Shown: piece after piece, positions 25,201 through 40,200 of the stretch | Layout of the letters: the number at the start of each line of letters is the position of its first letter | How positions within the stretch are numbered: the stretch's first letter is position 1 | Origin: Lepidostoma basale | Lineage: Eukaryota > Arthropoda > Insecta > Trichoptera > Lepidostomatidae | Assembly: GCA_022606425.2 (NCBI GenBank) | Contig: JAHDVF020000126.1 | Span: 481,501-545,500, forward strand | Length of the DNA stretch: 64,000 nucleotides | Direction: 5' to 3' | Notes under the pieces: model-generated | Databases searched by the model: none | Seen by the model: only the letters and a program-made list of their open reading frames with translations | Told to the model about the DNA's origin: nothing | Program-made: the position numbers and the translations under genes

Positions 25201-28200
25201 TGAGGATTGGTTTGCACCATGTCCTTGGACCCCTTCTCCATTGCTGAGCTCTCTACATTATCTTCTGCGGTTGGCTTATCTTGAGAAGGTTTCGCATCTT
25301 CTTTATCATTTTTCCTCTCGTCTTCTGTCATATCTTCATTCTTTCCTTTATCTTCATCTTCTTCTTGACTCATTATATCTTCTGGGACTTGGGGGGTATT
25401 ATTTTGATTTTCCTCTTTGTCTTCTTCCTGCGGGTCTTCTGTAGAGGGATCGTTTTCATCTTGTTTGTCTGCATCTTCGGCCGTTTCATCTTCCTTGTCA
25501 TTATTATCCACATCCATGTCTTCCCGAGGACCGTCCTTCTGTGCAATGAAATATAAATATATTAGATAATTGGTTATTAAAATAATTACTCTGTAACTAT
25601 TTGTTATGAGAAATAAGTAAAAATAACATGACTTTATACATTATATAAACAGCTTTTGAGTTGACCGCAAACAGTTTAACTCGATGATTGCCACAGATGA
25701 GATATCTGGGCAAATGGCGCAGTGCTCTTATTGCCAGAGACGAGATATTTCGGAAGAACTTTTGGTATCGTATTCTTGCGCCGTATTGACTTTTATTGAA
25801 AATTTGGCAGATTCAGAACACACGCTGACATCTGTTTTAGTTATCCCGAAATATTTTATCAAGTTTCCAAATACTTTTTACCGATTATTATTATTATTAT
25901 TCGGTAAATTTCGAAAACTGTTTGACAATGAAAATTTGAAACTGGTTTAATCAAGAAAAAACTTTAACAATCTATGCGGGATATAATATTTCGTAAGTAA
26001 ATTATAATTTCTTTCTAACAGAGCAAAAAAAAATTTTTTTAGACAAAAAATATTTGACATTTTGAATGTATACAAATACTGGATTTTACCCATTGCGGAT
26101 AAATATTTTTTTTTATAAAAACTGGTCCAAGTTAAAAGCATAAAAAATGGAGAGACATCTCCAGGCGTAGTCTAACACTGTATGATAATTGCAAAGCCTT
26201 TCACAGTGCATTAATATAGATTTTCTGCTTAATGCTTACACCCAATCTTAATGGATAGCGCTAGTGTAGATTGAACTAAAAAATGTGAAGTGTTCTGCAA
26301 CATTGTAGCATATATACATCTTCCAAAAATTTGTCAGACGTAGAGGTCGTAAGAAGGGCGGAATGGGGAATGTTGTTAAACATAAAGCGATCGCTTAACC
26401 CAACCAATGACAGGTCATAAGTCCTGTAAGCGCCTCGACCACCATATTCTGTTTCCAGAAAACAATTTACATCTTCGTCTCTATTGAGATACAATTAATC
26501 CTTATAAAAAAATATATGGACTGATAAGAACTGTGGCGTGATTTATTAGCGGCTATGAAAAGGTTAAGAAAACAATTATTCCCTTCGTGAAATTTACAAA
26601 AAGACATTACTTTTTCATTATGATTGTGAACAATGTGAAGAAATAGACAATATGAAGTTTGATTCTTACATTTATAAATTACCAAATTAACCTAAATTAA
26701 TTCATCTTTAATCTTAGTTGTTGGAGTAATAGAAGAAACCTCTAAAGTACCTCATCTGATGGATCATCTTCATCACTGCTTCCTTCTCCCTCGTCCTCCT
26801 GATTCCCTCCGCTCTGTTCTTTAGCATCCTTCTTGGTTTCGTCATCCTTCTGGTCTTCCTGCTCGGGTGGAACTTTCTTATCATCCATCACATCTATTTC
26901 AAATGGTTTATTTTCATCTTCCCCTTCCTGCAATGAGAAACATATGAAGCCTTATTAAAGTTTATGCGTGGTAATCAAAAGTATATAATTTTAAATGTTG
27001 ATAGCACAGCTGACCTTATCTTCATCATTTCCATCTTGATCATCGAGGTTCAGATCATCTGGTAGATCCATTGGTTCTGGTTCTGGCAAAGGTTTTTGCT
27101 TACCATGATATGGATCAATCTAAAAATAGACAATAAATTAAATAAACTTATTAATTCACAAAAATAAGAAAAGAAAACAACAAATGCATAAACAATTCAG
27201 TCAATTGATTCAGTATTTTGCAAAATATCTCCCAAAACATATATTTCTTCTCATTTAAATAACACTTCTAAATCAATTTTTTTTATATTTTTAAAGGACT
27301 TTTAAATATAAAAACATCACCTCAGTATCCTGTCTTCCTAATGTCGAACCATCTTTCATGCGTTCCTAGTATTTTACCTGTTCTCACATAGATGCCTTAA
27401 ACTACAAATACATTTATGATGTCTTTTGAGAAAATAAACTGATTTCATTTATATATAAAAACTAACTAACTTACCATCACGCCGTCTCCCCGGAGGGGTA
27501 GGCAGAAAGAATGGAACGCCACACTGTTCTGTCCTGACATACGTCTCTCGATTCCTCTACATTCATACATCTTGTCATGCACGCACGTCGATTTTTCCGA
27601 CTCCTCACGTGACCGACATTAAATATTTGATTGATTTGATCGTGCCACGTTTTCCTCGGCCTTCCTCTATTTCTAGCTCCGCTCACGCCGTTTACATATA
27701 CCTTCTTTACCATTCTGTCTTCACTCATTCTTTCCATGTGTCCAAACCATCTTAATGACCCTTTCCTTATTTTGTTCATAACACTTTCATTCGCACCACA
27801 TTCACTTCTTATACTTGCATTTGTCACTCTATCATAAACAGATTTGCCACACATTCATCTTAGAGATCTCATTTCTTCTGCATTTATTCTACTTTCATCC
27901 TTCTTTTGCCAGTTCCATGCTTCACTTCCATACATAAGGGTCGTATTTATAATTATATTTATAATTATAACAAACAATTTATGTTTATCGGGTTATATTT
28001 ATAATTATAACAAACAATTTATGTTTATAAACTTACGATGAATGAAATTAAACAACATTGGATAATATTACCTGATCATCATCATATTCTGGTTCTTCCA
28101 TTTCATTTATATCTTTCTTAGACTTGTCTTTGTTCTGTTCTCCATCTCCATCGTTCTGCTCCTCCTCGCTACTCTCTTTGGCTCCGACCTGCTTGTTCTC

Positions 28201-31200
28201 CAGGGGCTTGCCAGAACCCTTCTCTTCTTTTTCCTTTTCCTGATTCTCGTTCACATCTTCATCTTCATCGTCTGAACCCCAAAGCTGTTGATCGAGCCTG
28301 AATACAAGTATAAAATAATCATTAATCAATTCCTCATAAAAATTATTCAATATATTTCGGAAAAAAAATGATGCCTTACTTATCAACACCAGTTTCAGTT
28401 TCTCCCATCTGTTTGTCCACGTCGTCATCGTCATCTGATTCTTGATCAGATCCTTAAAAAAATATTAAAATAATATATTTTTCTTTACAAAAATACAATA
28501 TACAACAACATCTTGAGAAGGTCGTTTCTTAGAGAGTATCAAATGCGAGAGCAGTTAATTTAGTGCCATGGCACCATTTATCAGAGCACGATGTGCGCTT
28601 TGCGTTCATGCGTACTATCGAAACAATGATTCTCCGACCAAAGCTAGATGAAAATTTCTCCAATAATCTAAAGCATTCAGAATTAGGTGCAGAAGTTCAA
28701 AATAACGGGTTCAACATTAACTCAATCACGCCGACCCAGGACATCGAAAGATCCGGAAAACGCAGAGCATGTACGAGAGTAGTATTGAATATTGACTGCC
28801 ATGATGTAATATTGAAAAAATTAAACCCTCACTTATACATTTTAAAATACAATAAAAAGTTCATGATGAATACGGCTTGTTTATTTTTTATGCCCATTCA
28901 AAATTTTAAAGGACTCCACTCCACGGGTCCACCCAGTATTATAGAAAAAGTTTAATACCTTCTTTCTTCTCCATGTCCTGCAAATGCGACTCAAAATCAT
29001 CCGTCATGTTTACTCCCTTGTCTTCTTCCTTGCAATCTTTATCATTTTCCTTCTTTTCTTCGCCCGGCTTCTGAGCATCATCAAGCTGATCCTATAACCC
29101 AAACAATCATATATTAACACAACTAAAATTTACATAAAATAAAACTGTTGAACTGAATAAAAATGAAATTAGTGCGTACCTGATTCTCTATTCGTTCTGA
29201 AACATCTTTCTCGCCTTCTCCCTCACCCAGCCCCATTCCTCCCGACATCTTCCCTGGTCCTTCACCTTCTCCGGCTTCCTCTCCAAACTCAGAAGGTGTA
29301 CAGAACCTGAATAAATAATAATAAAAACATTTTTTATATAATCAACATACTACACTTTGATTCATATTTGTTTTATTTTAACACGTTGACTGCCATGATA
29401 CTTTTCATGATTCTGCTGTAAAAAGCTATTTTAACTTAACCATAATATCGCACCTTCGGTAAGACATAATTGTTAAAAATGATCAAAATGAGTTAAGTAT
29501 GCCAATGAATTTTAAAAACATCCCTTTATCTGGAGGATCAAAGTCGCTCATTAAGTTCAATCTCATTTAGCCAGAGGGCGATAGTGTATGATCAATGTAG
29601 CCAGAATAACACGATTAGAATTATTTATTTAATATTAATAGTCTCCAATGAAAAATTACAAAACGGGCAATTGTGCCCTTGTCTTACCGAAGGTGCGATA
29701 TATTATTAAAACTCCGTTAACGTGTGACTGACGGCGCTTGAGGACCTTTACTATAATTCAGCGGCATATTGGATGGCAGTCACATATGACTGCCACGGCG
29801 TGATACGTGTTAACCACTATTTGAAAAAATTACTTTCCAGCAATTACAGAACTTATTTCAGTGATTGTTCTTATGATTTGGGAAACATGTTCACAAGAGA
29901 TGAAAAAATGGAGAAAGACATTGATTGATGCTGGGAACAAAATAGATGGTGCACTCAATGGGAATAAATAAAAGCAGTGGGAATGGAAACAGAAGTCCAA
30001 GACCAATGAAAACATGACATGACCAAATTAATAGGCGGCCAAGTTCGTCAAAACAATTGACAAACATGCGTATCACAGCGATTGAATATAGAATAATATA
30101 ACAATGTGGTGAACCATCCTCTCTGCCTACATCTCCGGAAAACTGTATATTAGTTAGTTATAGAATCCAAATCAGTCGGCAGTATAAGCAGTCGAACCAA
30201 ACCAATACAGTGATCCTTTCATAATTTTGTTCATGTAACTTACATCCGCTCTACATTCCTATTTGATATCTGCATTTTAAATTCTATCATACATGTTTAA
30301 ACACAAATACATCTAAGGAATCTCATCTCTAACGCTCTATTCCTTCTTCTACCAGTTTCATGCTTTGTTTCCATACACAAAGGCAGGAACTTGAACTGGC
30401 CATTTTCACTTTAAAACTAAATACATATAAACTTTTGAAATATTTTTTTAAACATACATAGTATTATTTTTGATATACGAGGCCTGTTCAAAAGAAAAGG
30501 TGAATTTTGAATTTTCGCGGGCTGTGTACATTCGATTATCCAATTTATTTTTTTGTTATGTTGGTACACATATGTTTATCATATGTTAGCATTATCAGCC
30601 ATTTTGGATTAGTGGTTTGTTTTTGACAACTGGAAAGGTTAGTCACGTTTTTATGTGTTCTTCGATTTTTTACTTTTGAAAAAAAAATGGATCAAAGAAT
30701 ACTAGTATGTATTAAATTTTGCGTTAAAAATGGAATAAAGTGCTCCAACGCACTTAAAATGTTGACTGTGGCATTCGGCGAGTCTACTTTGTCTTAAAAA
30801 AGTGTTTATAAGTGGTACAAGCGCTTTACAGAAGGCCGAGAAGATGTTAATGACGATGAGCGTCCTGGAGTTAAAAAACGAAGAAAACATCGAAACAGTG
30901 AAGAAAATGGTTTTGGAAAATCGTCGAATCACTATTAGGGAAGTTGCAGAGGATGTTGGCACATCAATCGGCTCATGCCATGCACATTTTCTCGAATGTT
31001 GTTGGCATGAAACGTGTGGCAGCGAAGTTTGTTCCGAAATTGCTAAATTTTTAACAAAAGCAATGTCGCATTAGTATCGCTCAGGAGTGATTATTTGGCC
31101 AAAAACAACACCGTAATCATGCCTCAACCACCGTATTCACCAGATTTAGCTCCCTGTGACTTTTTCCTATTCCTGAAACTGAAGAGACCAATGAAAGGAA

Positions 31201-34200
31201 AGCGTTTTGCCACAATTGATGAGATAAAGTCAGAATCGAAGAATGAGCTGATGGCCATACCGAAAAGCGCATTCCAGAAGGGCTTTGAGGATTGGAAGAA
31301 GCGCTGGCATAAGTGCATTATATCTGAGAGGGATAACTTTGAAGGTGAGAAAATGATATTGATGAATAAATAAATACTTTTCGAAAAAATTCGAAATTCA
31401 CCTTTTCTTTTGAACAAACCTCGTACACAATTTTTTTTAAATATAATCAATTATATTTTACAGTGATACTGCCAGATGGTCTGACTGACAATTGCAATGT
31501 TAATCCAATATAAAATAGTATTTAAAATAACTCACCCTTTGGCCGACAGCTCAATAAATATATTGAGCAGCACGGAAAGCATCTTGCTGGACACCCTGTG
31601 CATAGCCACCTGCTGCGTGATGAAGAACTGCGACAGAAGAGTGACCTGCTCCAAAAGCGGGATACATCTACTCAACTGCTTTTTGCACTCGGAGACTTTC
31701 TCACTATCAGAATCCATTCTAACTACTAGTTCTGTAATAATCCTGTCCAATTTGTTGATCAACTGTGGTAAGTTCAAATCTGAGATGTCCGCTCTGATGC
31801 TTTCTTGAAGTTCTTTCTTCAAGTGGCCATCTTGTATCAGCTGATCCTCTTCGTTGTCTTCTTCAGATTGTTCAACTTCAGCTTGCTTGTCATCGGCTGT
31901 TTCGTTTATTTCGGTAACTTCTTTTGCTGTATTGGTGGCTGAATATTTTTTATACAACTCTTGAATAATGAAGAGTGTAAAACTGATACAACTTTCAACC
32001 TGCGTGTTAAATGTTTCAACTGTTTTATCGTGTTTCGTTTCATTTTCTTCTACAGTAAAAGGCTGCAAATTTTGCAGTTTCTTTGTCAAATACTTTCGAA
32101 GATCCACTAGGGAATTTGAAACAGGACTTTGGAAAACTTCCCCTTCAATCTCTATCACGAATGTTGCTATAAGTGCCGTTAGCTTATTTGATAATTCTTT
32201 AAGTTGATCAATAGCCTCATCCATGATAACAATGTCTGGTTGGCATAAAATATTATTATTGAGCAACTTTTCTATTTTCTTATAAGTATAAACAGAAGGA
32301 AGTGACGGATTTAGCCGATTCAAGTTTTGTTTTTGTTTATTTAAAATGGAAATAAATTGTTTTACTTTATCATTCAAATCATTCCAAACCGGATCAAATT
32401 TAAAGCACCTTGTTATAGGAGAATCGCAAATTGCTTTATCAAAAGCTATCATTTCGCTGGAATCATCTACCCCGCTTGCATTTCTTCTTGGGTATGACTT
32501 TAGGAGAATGTGAAATTGTTCCATGGTCACGATAACAAAGGAATAAATCTCTTTTAAGGTATCTAACCGTGAATATAAAACTGTTTGACTCGGCTGCTGG
32601 ATTTCGGATTCACACAAAGTTGTAAGTTGAAAAACTTGGTTTCTTAAGAGACATAAATGTCGGCCGTTCTTGGCTATCCGACGTTTTTGATCTTGCACCA
32701 TAAGCTGAAAACAAAAATATTAAAATGCTTTATTACACAAATAAACAATAATAATATAAACATCTGCAAATGCAAAATGGAAATAACTACTTGAAGTCAC
32801 TTTAAGGCAGAAAAATGCACACTGGATAAACACAAAAATGGACAACATTTCTGATATATTTCTTGCGCTTCTCAAGATTTTTTTCATGCATGCACGTCGA
32901 TTTATCCAACTCCTCACGTGGCCAAAATTTTACATTTGATTGCGCCACATTTTCTTCGGAATAGTTGCATTTACATTATTTGCATATACATTCTTTACCA
33001 TTCTTTCTATCTCTCCAAACCATCGTAATGATCCTTTTATTAAGTTGGTTGAAACACTTTTATTCACACTGCATTCACTTCTTATATTTGAATTTGACAC
33101 TCTATCATATACAGATTTATCACAAATTCATCAAGTGATCTCATTTCTACTGTATTTAGTCTACTTTTATCCTTCTTTTTCCAATTCCATTCTTTACGTC
33201 CATGTATAAGGGTCAGTACAAGAACACTTCATCATCGTTTTCTTTAGATAGCCTTTTTTTGCGATGACAACATTAAATGCACCATTCACAATTTTCGATA
33301 TACATTAGATTTATTACCATTAAGTGGACAGCAAAGCCCTTGCACCTCTCAATGTTTTGGGGACCAAGTTCGGCCGAAGGGGTCGCCAGAGCCGCTGTGA
33401 GGGCGCCCATACGGGACACGCAGCGTTGGAAGTATGCCTCGCAACCTTCCCATACTGACAGCAGCACTGCATCACAGCGTCTAAAGAAAAAAATTACAAA
33501 TACATATATTTAATTATTATAATAATAAACGCGAATGTTTAATGGTTTTACTTTGTTTTTAATTCATATAATTTCTTATACAAATATCAGTTACAAATTT
33601 GTTTCGCCTTGCGAGGGCATTTTCAAACTGAACCTAGTCGCCAAACAATGTGTCCTTATATTGATTTTAAAGAAATTAGGGTGGGGGAAAGAATTTATAT
33701 AATGCAAATCGAAGGGGCCATTACACTAAACAATTTGAGGTTTTTCCACGAACTGATTAGCCATTTGAAGAATTTATATAATGCTAGTAGATGGGGCCAT
33801 TAAACTAAAATATTTAATTTTGTTGGACCAAAATCATCTTTTTTTACATGCATGTTCGATGCAATAGAAATGAGATCTCTTAGACTAATGTTTAGTAAAT
33901 CTATATATGATAGTGTCAAAAGTAAATATAAGAAGTGAATGTAGTGCAAATGTAAGTCTTCTTCTTCCTCTTAGTTTAGGTTGTATGGCCTGTTTGTGAC
34001 GGTGGGCTGTCCTGGGATGATGATGTCCAGTCATTTCTCCATCTCTTTGGCGGCCTTCCTGGTAATCTCTTACTGCTTGGGTTTTCATCTTTAACAATTT
34101 TTGCAATTCTTGTATTCTCCATGCGGTCCACGTGGTCTCTACGAAAGCGCCTTCTGCTTCTACCCCATCTCACATGTCCTCAACACCACAGACAGACCTT

Positions 34201-37200
34201 ATCGTTTCATTTCTGATCCAATCTCTGAGGGTTTTGCCTGCGATGGAGCGTAGGGTTCGCATTTCTGCTACTCTAAGAAAGTTCTTATTTCTATTGGTAT
34301 CGACTCTGACCTCTAGTCCATGATGGGGCGAACGCATGCCTTGTATATCTTGACTTTACTTTCGGTTAGCATGTATCTGTTCCTCCATATGGTGTCGCGC
34401 AAGCAGCCAGCCACGGCTGTCGCTTTGTTGGTTTGTGCTCGCACCTCGTCATATAGGTCACTGTAGCTACCGATCTCTATGCCTAGGTAAGTGAATCGCA
34501 TGACTTGCTCAATAGGTGTGTTATCGATGATCAGTTTACAGGTGAGCTGAATACAAGAATTCCATACATGGAATATCAGATGGACAGTGTCCACTAGGGA
34601 GATCCCCAAATCGGTGGAGAGATAGCTAGAGTTCATCACAAGAGGAAAATCCTGTACTGACTCTTAAGTCTACAACAAGTCGAAGAATAATAATAATAAT
34701 AATAGTACTGACTTGTTTTTCAAATAACTGAAGGCAGCCTTCAAGTCTGTAGGCGGTGTGTAGAAATTAACAATGGCTCCTTTCCTTGCATTGAACTCCA
34801 CCAAACCAGTCCTGTAGGAGACACCCATCTTAGTGAGGGTCCTAAACAGATCTGCAAGACCCTTTCTCTTCTGCTGGAGGAATCCTTTGGCCTGAGCTTT
34901 CTGCTTTGGCTTGGGAATATTTGGAGATACCTGACATAAAAATATATATTGTAAATAACAAACAGTATGAACAAAATTAATAAATGGCGTACAAAATAAA
35001 TGGCACTCTCAAAGTCATCACGTCAAATAAAAATATATCCACTGAAGCAAAATGGCGGTATATAATGGAGTTCTAGTGCCAAAATTTTTGTACTGAAGAC
35101 CTGGCAAAAGAAGTATGAAAGTAGGATAAATGAAATCACTCAGAAAAATGTGCATAAAAATGATACATTATAGAATACCCAGTGACAAACATAACTGAAA
35201 ATAAAAAAGGGTCCCTGAGATGGTGTGGACATATGAAACAAATGTATGAGAGAAGAATGGTTCAAATGTTATATTACACAACCAGTGTAAAATGGAAAGA
35301 GAAGTCGTGGAAGACCAAGGAAAGCATTGCATGACCAAATTAATCAAATACTACTAAAAGGCAGGCACATTCAAAGCCGAAAAAATCGACGAGCGTGCAT
35401 GTTACGATGTATGAATGTAGAGGAAGCTCGAGAGGTATATCAGCACAGAGCAGTATGGCAAGTGGAAGAAGAAAGATAAAAAGGCCATGGCAATGATGGG
35501 AGGACGAAGTTGGAAGGGACACAGTAAAGGACATGAGAAGTTGCAGGTGAGGATTGATGGAGGCCGAATCTCGATATGGACTGTAGGGCCATCGAAGAAG
35601 AATAATTAATAATATTGCAACAGCTGAAGATTTTGCATTATTAATGATGCAACAGAGTTAAAAATTAAAAATACTTTATATAAGCTTACCTCGAGCTCTC
35701 TCAAATGTTTTGAAGTGTCAATGACTTCCGTAACAAATCCATCCAGGCTCTGTATTAGACCCGGGTAAGTAGAATTCAGAATGGTGTCTTTGCACAGCTT
35801 AACAGCCTTGGTTAGCAAAGAGAACATCTGAGGGAGGAGAGCGAATTTGGTAGACGAAGAAGCAATGTCTGTTTTGCTCGTGATGTCTGAATCCACAAAA
35901 TATTTCTGAAAAACAAATGCATTTTTATAATATAATTCATAACCATAGATCGACACTCAAATAATTCATCAGGTTAAATCCATATATCAAAAACAATACA
36001 TAAAGTACACATGCAATACGTAAATGCACATATCACACCATGAGTGTAAAACCGAGATAATTGCAAATATACATTTTGGATATATGGGAGTTTAAAGACT
36101 TCATATTGCTTGGAAAAACTGTTTTTTTTTTTAAATAAACCAATGATTTTCGGTTTATAGTAATATACCTATAAACCGAAAATCATTCGTTTATTTAAAA
36201 AAAAAACAGTTTTTCCAAGCAATATGAAGTCTTTAAACTCCCATATCTCCAAAATTTATATTTGCAGTTATCTCGGTTTTACACTCACGGTGCGATATGA
36301 TTGTTTCTTGATGTTTTTATTAAGTAAATTAACAATTACTAGTTCTAATTTACAAAAATACCACTAGATGTCTCTTAACAATGCATTTAACCTATTTGCA
36401 TCGGTAGCCGTCATATCACGTGTAAGATTTCCTAACCGTTAACAGTACTCGTTTGCAGTATTCGTAGTAACATCTATTGTAAGAATTTGGAACCACAAAT
36501 GACTCCAATACTTTTACCTACATCTATTCTTTACAGAAATCTGTAAAGATAATAAATTTAATGCGTTTTATTTCGTCATAATTACGGTTTACATGCGCAC
36601 TGTTGGTAAATCACATCTGTGAAGTATCCCATCAGCCGCCATTATACTATATTCGTTTGTCCTGCATCGCACGCGCATTTGTTTCTGATAAATTCTATTC
36701 CTCCTTTTGTTTTGTGTGAATTTATTAGAGAAATGTGAATATTTTTTATCGATTTCTATTAAAATATTGTGAGTATGTGTTAATATATAAAGTACTATTT
36801 TATTCATCATCTGATAGCTAAAGGATAACCGAACAAATATAATACATATGCGAAAATATAATTTAAATATAATTTAACGAAAAAATTGGTTAGAAATATT
36901 CGCGCCGTATTGACGGTACGATTCATATTTGACCGAGCCATAAGGAAAAGATTAATAAGTGTTAAATTCGAGAACAGACAGTTTTTTTAATTAACTTTTA
37001 CATATATTCAATTGTTGTTGTTGAGCATTGTTGGTTTGGTTATCAAAGCTTGGCCACAAAGGTTAATTTATACTTTTTTTTTATAAGTTTCAATCCTAGG
37101 GATTGGTTTGCAGCAGAGTGTAACATCTTTGCTGGTTCTTGGGACCCACTTGGGTCTTTAAAGTGGTAGTTTTCCAGTTGCTTTCCACATTTTTGTATAC

Positions 37201-40200
37201 AAGAGGGTATTTGAACTCAATTTCCGAATACAATATTTTAACTGATATATGATAAGTAGCTAGTCAGCGACCAAAGACAGTGTGATTTATTTCACGCTGT
37301 CATCGCCGGGAATCGAACCTGGGGCCTATGGTGTGGCAGTCATAGCTAGATAAATAGTTTTGAAAACTTAATATTCACATTCTTGTATTATCATGTACAC
37401 GGGTTAAAGTGTCAAATGATAGAATCATTGATTACCTTGGCGATGCGCATAGAAGTAATGTAGTACTGAGGATCCACCATGTAGTGGTAGAGTGGCGTGG
37501 ATGAGACCCGCTTCGGCCTGTCCCAGATCCCGACAGTCTCCGTTCCTTGTTCTGAAGTCTTGTCAACAGACAGGAATCCATATGCACTTGTTTTCAGAAC
37601 ATTCTAGAACAAAGAAGAAAAAAAACTAGTAGATTCACAACTAATAAATAATTACGTTTACACTTAAAATAGTGAGTTGGTTATGAATATATTGAGATAA
37701 AGTATTAAGTAATAAAGTTTTTTTAATGAATTAAACTTTTTTTTCTCAACATCTTTAGAAGATATCATACCTCTATCAAAAGTATATTCTAAAAAGAAAA
37801 AAACAGTTCTAATTCATAAAAATAACATTATTATGGAATTCAGCAGTTAATAAAAATATTATATTTAAAATATATAAGAAGAAGAAGAAAGTATTAGAGA
37901 TTATCTTTAGAAAGTATCTTGTCTTCCTAATGTCGAACCATCCCTAATGTGTTCCTGGTACTTTGTTGTATTTTTTAAAATATTCTACCTGTACTTAATA
38001 GATGCCTTAAACATTTTCCTGTTTGTAATGTCTTTTAAGTTAATAAACTGATTTGATTTGATATATAAAATTTATTATGTAGAAAGTAATGCATATAGGA
38101 TTGCATCACAGAGAATTTTTTTTTAAAGAGAACATTTATATTTTCATATGAAAAGTGTCCAATTAAATCTGTACTTTTATTTAGTTTTTTTTTATATTGC
38201 CCTGATGAAACTTGGGTACAAGCAAAACTAGTTAGTACAATAACAATTCCGTGATTTATATACAAAGTGTTATTTTAGTTTGTTTTATACATAGTACGTA
38301 ATAATTTTGAGCATTTATACTTTAAAGCCTGAAAAGCAGTTTGACAGTCTAAGAGTTTATTAATCTAACCTCAAAGTCCTTGATGTGTTTGAGCAGAGTC
38401 CTGTGAGCCTTGTCCACCAGATCCTTCACGGCCCAGTAGCTCAAGTCTCTCTCCCAGGAACAGATTTTCACAAAGTCACGTAATTTCTTTTCAATGGGTG
38501 TGCGTTTGTCCTTTATAGTCTGCGTCACTTGGGGCAAGAACTGAGAGTAATACTTATGCAGGTTCCATAGGATGCACATTACCTGATCTAAAATGCGAAA
38601 AAATAAATCAATTAGCGGGAAAAACAATATTTATTAACGTTAATAATCAAATTAAACTCCCGTTCTAAGTCAATTTCTAACATTCTATAAACAAATATAC
38701 TGACTTGCATCTATTCTTAAAACGGTATTTTGAAATAAACTAGAAACATACATCAAAGAATCTAATGCTTCCTTTTTGCTAAATTGTAGCAAAAAGGAAT
38801 CCTAAATTGAACATTTATAATGCGATATTACCTCTCCTTGGTGAAGGGTCCATCAGTATGACATGACAGTGGAATGTAAATAATATATCGAGACGCTTAT
38901 TATACTCTGCCAGAGATGCCTTTTCTATGAAATGCTGCATCGCCGTCACAAACTCTTCCGGGGTCATCACATTACATGGATTTTCGGTCTTAGTCATTGC
39001 TTCATCGCTGGGCCCATCCATTATTGTTGCATTTTTAAGGGGTTTTTCAAATATAAAACAGTCTACCAGCGTGTAGATGTGGAACCACCATTTGTTTGCC
39101 TCCGATTGTACCCTAAAAAATATACAATCATTATTTTAATTTCTTATATGAAGCACTCAGTTTATGGTAAGACAATTAATTAATAAAAATATAGCATTCA
39201 TAAGTGTTTATTTTATTTTATACAACAAACAACAACAATCATCACGCCGCTTCCTCGAAGAGGTAGGCAGAGAGAATGAACAGCCACACTACTCGATCCT
39301 GACACATGTCTCTAGATTCCTCCACACTCATAATGCGAGTCATACACGCACGTCGACTTCTAACATGCCCACCTTTAACATTTTATTAATCTGGACATGC
39401 CAAGTTTTTCTTGGTCTCCCACTACTCCATACTCCATTCACACCATTAAATGTACATATCATAAAAATATATAAAATGAAAAGTTTAAACATAAAAAAAT
39501 TAAAAAGAGGGAAAAAAAATATTGCTATACATCACATTATTGTTATTATTATTTTGTTGAAAAGTTCTTTACATCATTACAGCGCGAGTCAAATCGATGT
39601 AAAGGGTATAGCTATCATATTGATTCTCGTGTCTTGTGATAGGTAGCTAATCTATCGCCATTTTATTGTCATGTGAATTCTTCACCTGACCAAAGACAGT
39701 GTCAAAATTACACTGACATCTCCGGGAATCAAACCCGGGACCTTTGGTATGGCAGTCATAGCTGTTCCACAAAGGTTGGCATGTTTAGGGTGACGTTTGA
39801 ACTACACTATTTTTTAACCTTTACATAGTTATTTATTAACCTTTGCACAGGTATCGGCCTTTATGTTTAACACCAATTGGGATAAAAATCTTTTTTTACA
39901 TTTTTGATAGTTGTCACCTTTGTTACGTCCAGGCCTTAATTATGTAACCAGTGCCGAAAATCCTGAATAACTTCAAAGGTTACCTATCAAATGCGTGGTT
40001 GAGGGAATCCTTCCAGTTGGAGAGTTCGAGCCTCCTCCAGGTGACAATGTGCTGTGCAAGGAGCAGCGCCACATCCTGCATGTTGTTCCCCTTGTGAGCA
40101 TTTCGGTTCCACTCCTCCACCTTGTCTCGCAGCAATTCCAGTCCAGTGAGAAAACGTGCCACGGGACTACTCAGAGGGAACTCCACAATCCTCTTGCTGA

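Noticed and set aside
34132..34323. Plus-strand ORF of 63 codons
   Set aside because: It is antisense to a reverse-transcriptase fragment.
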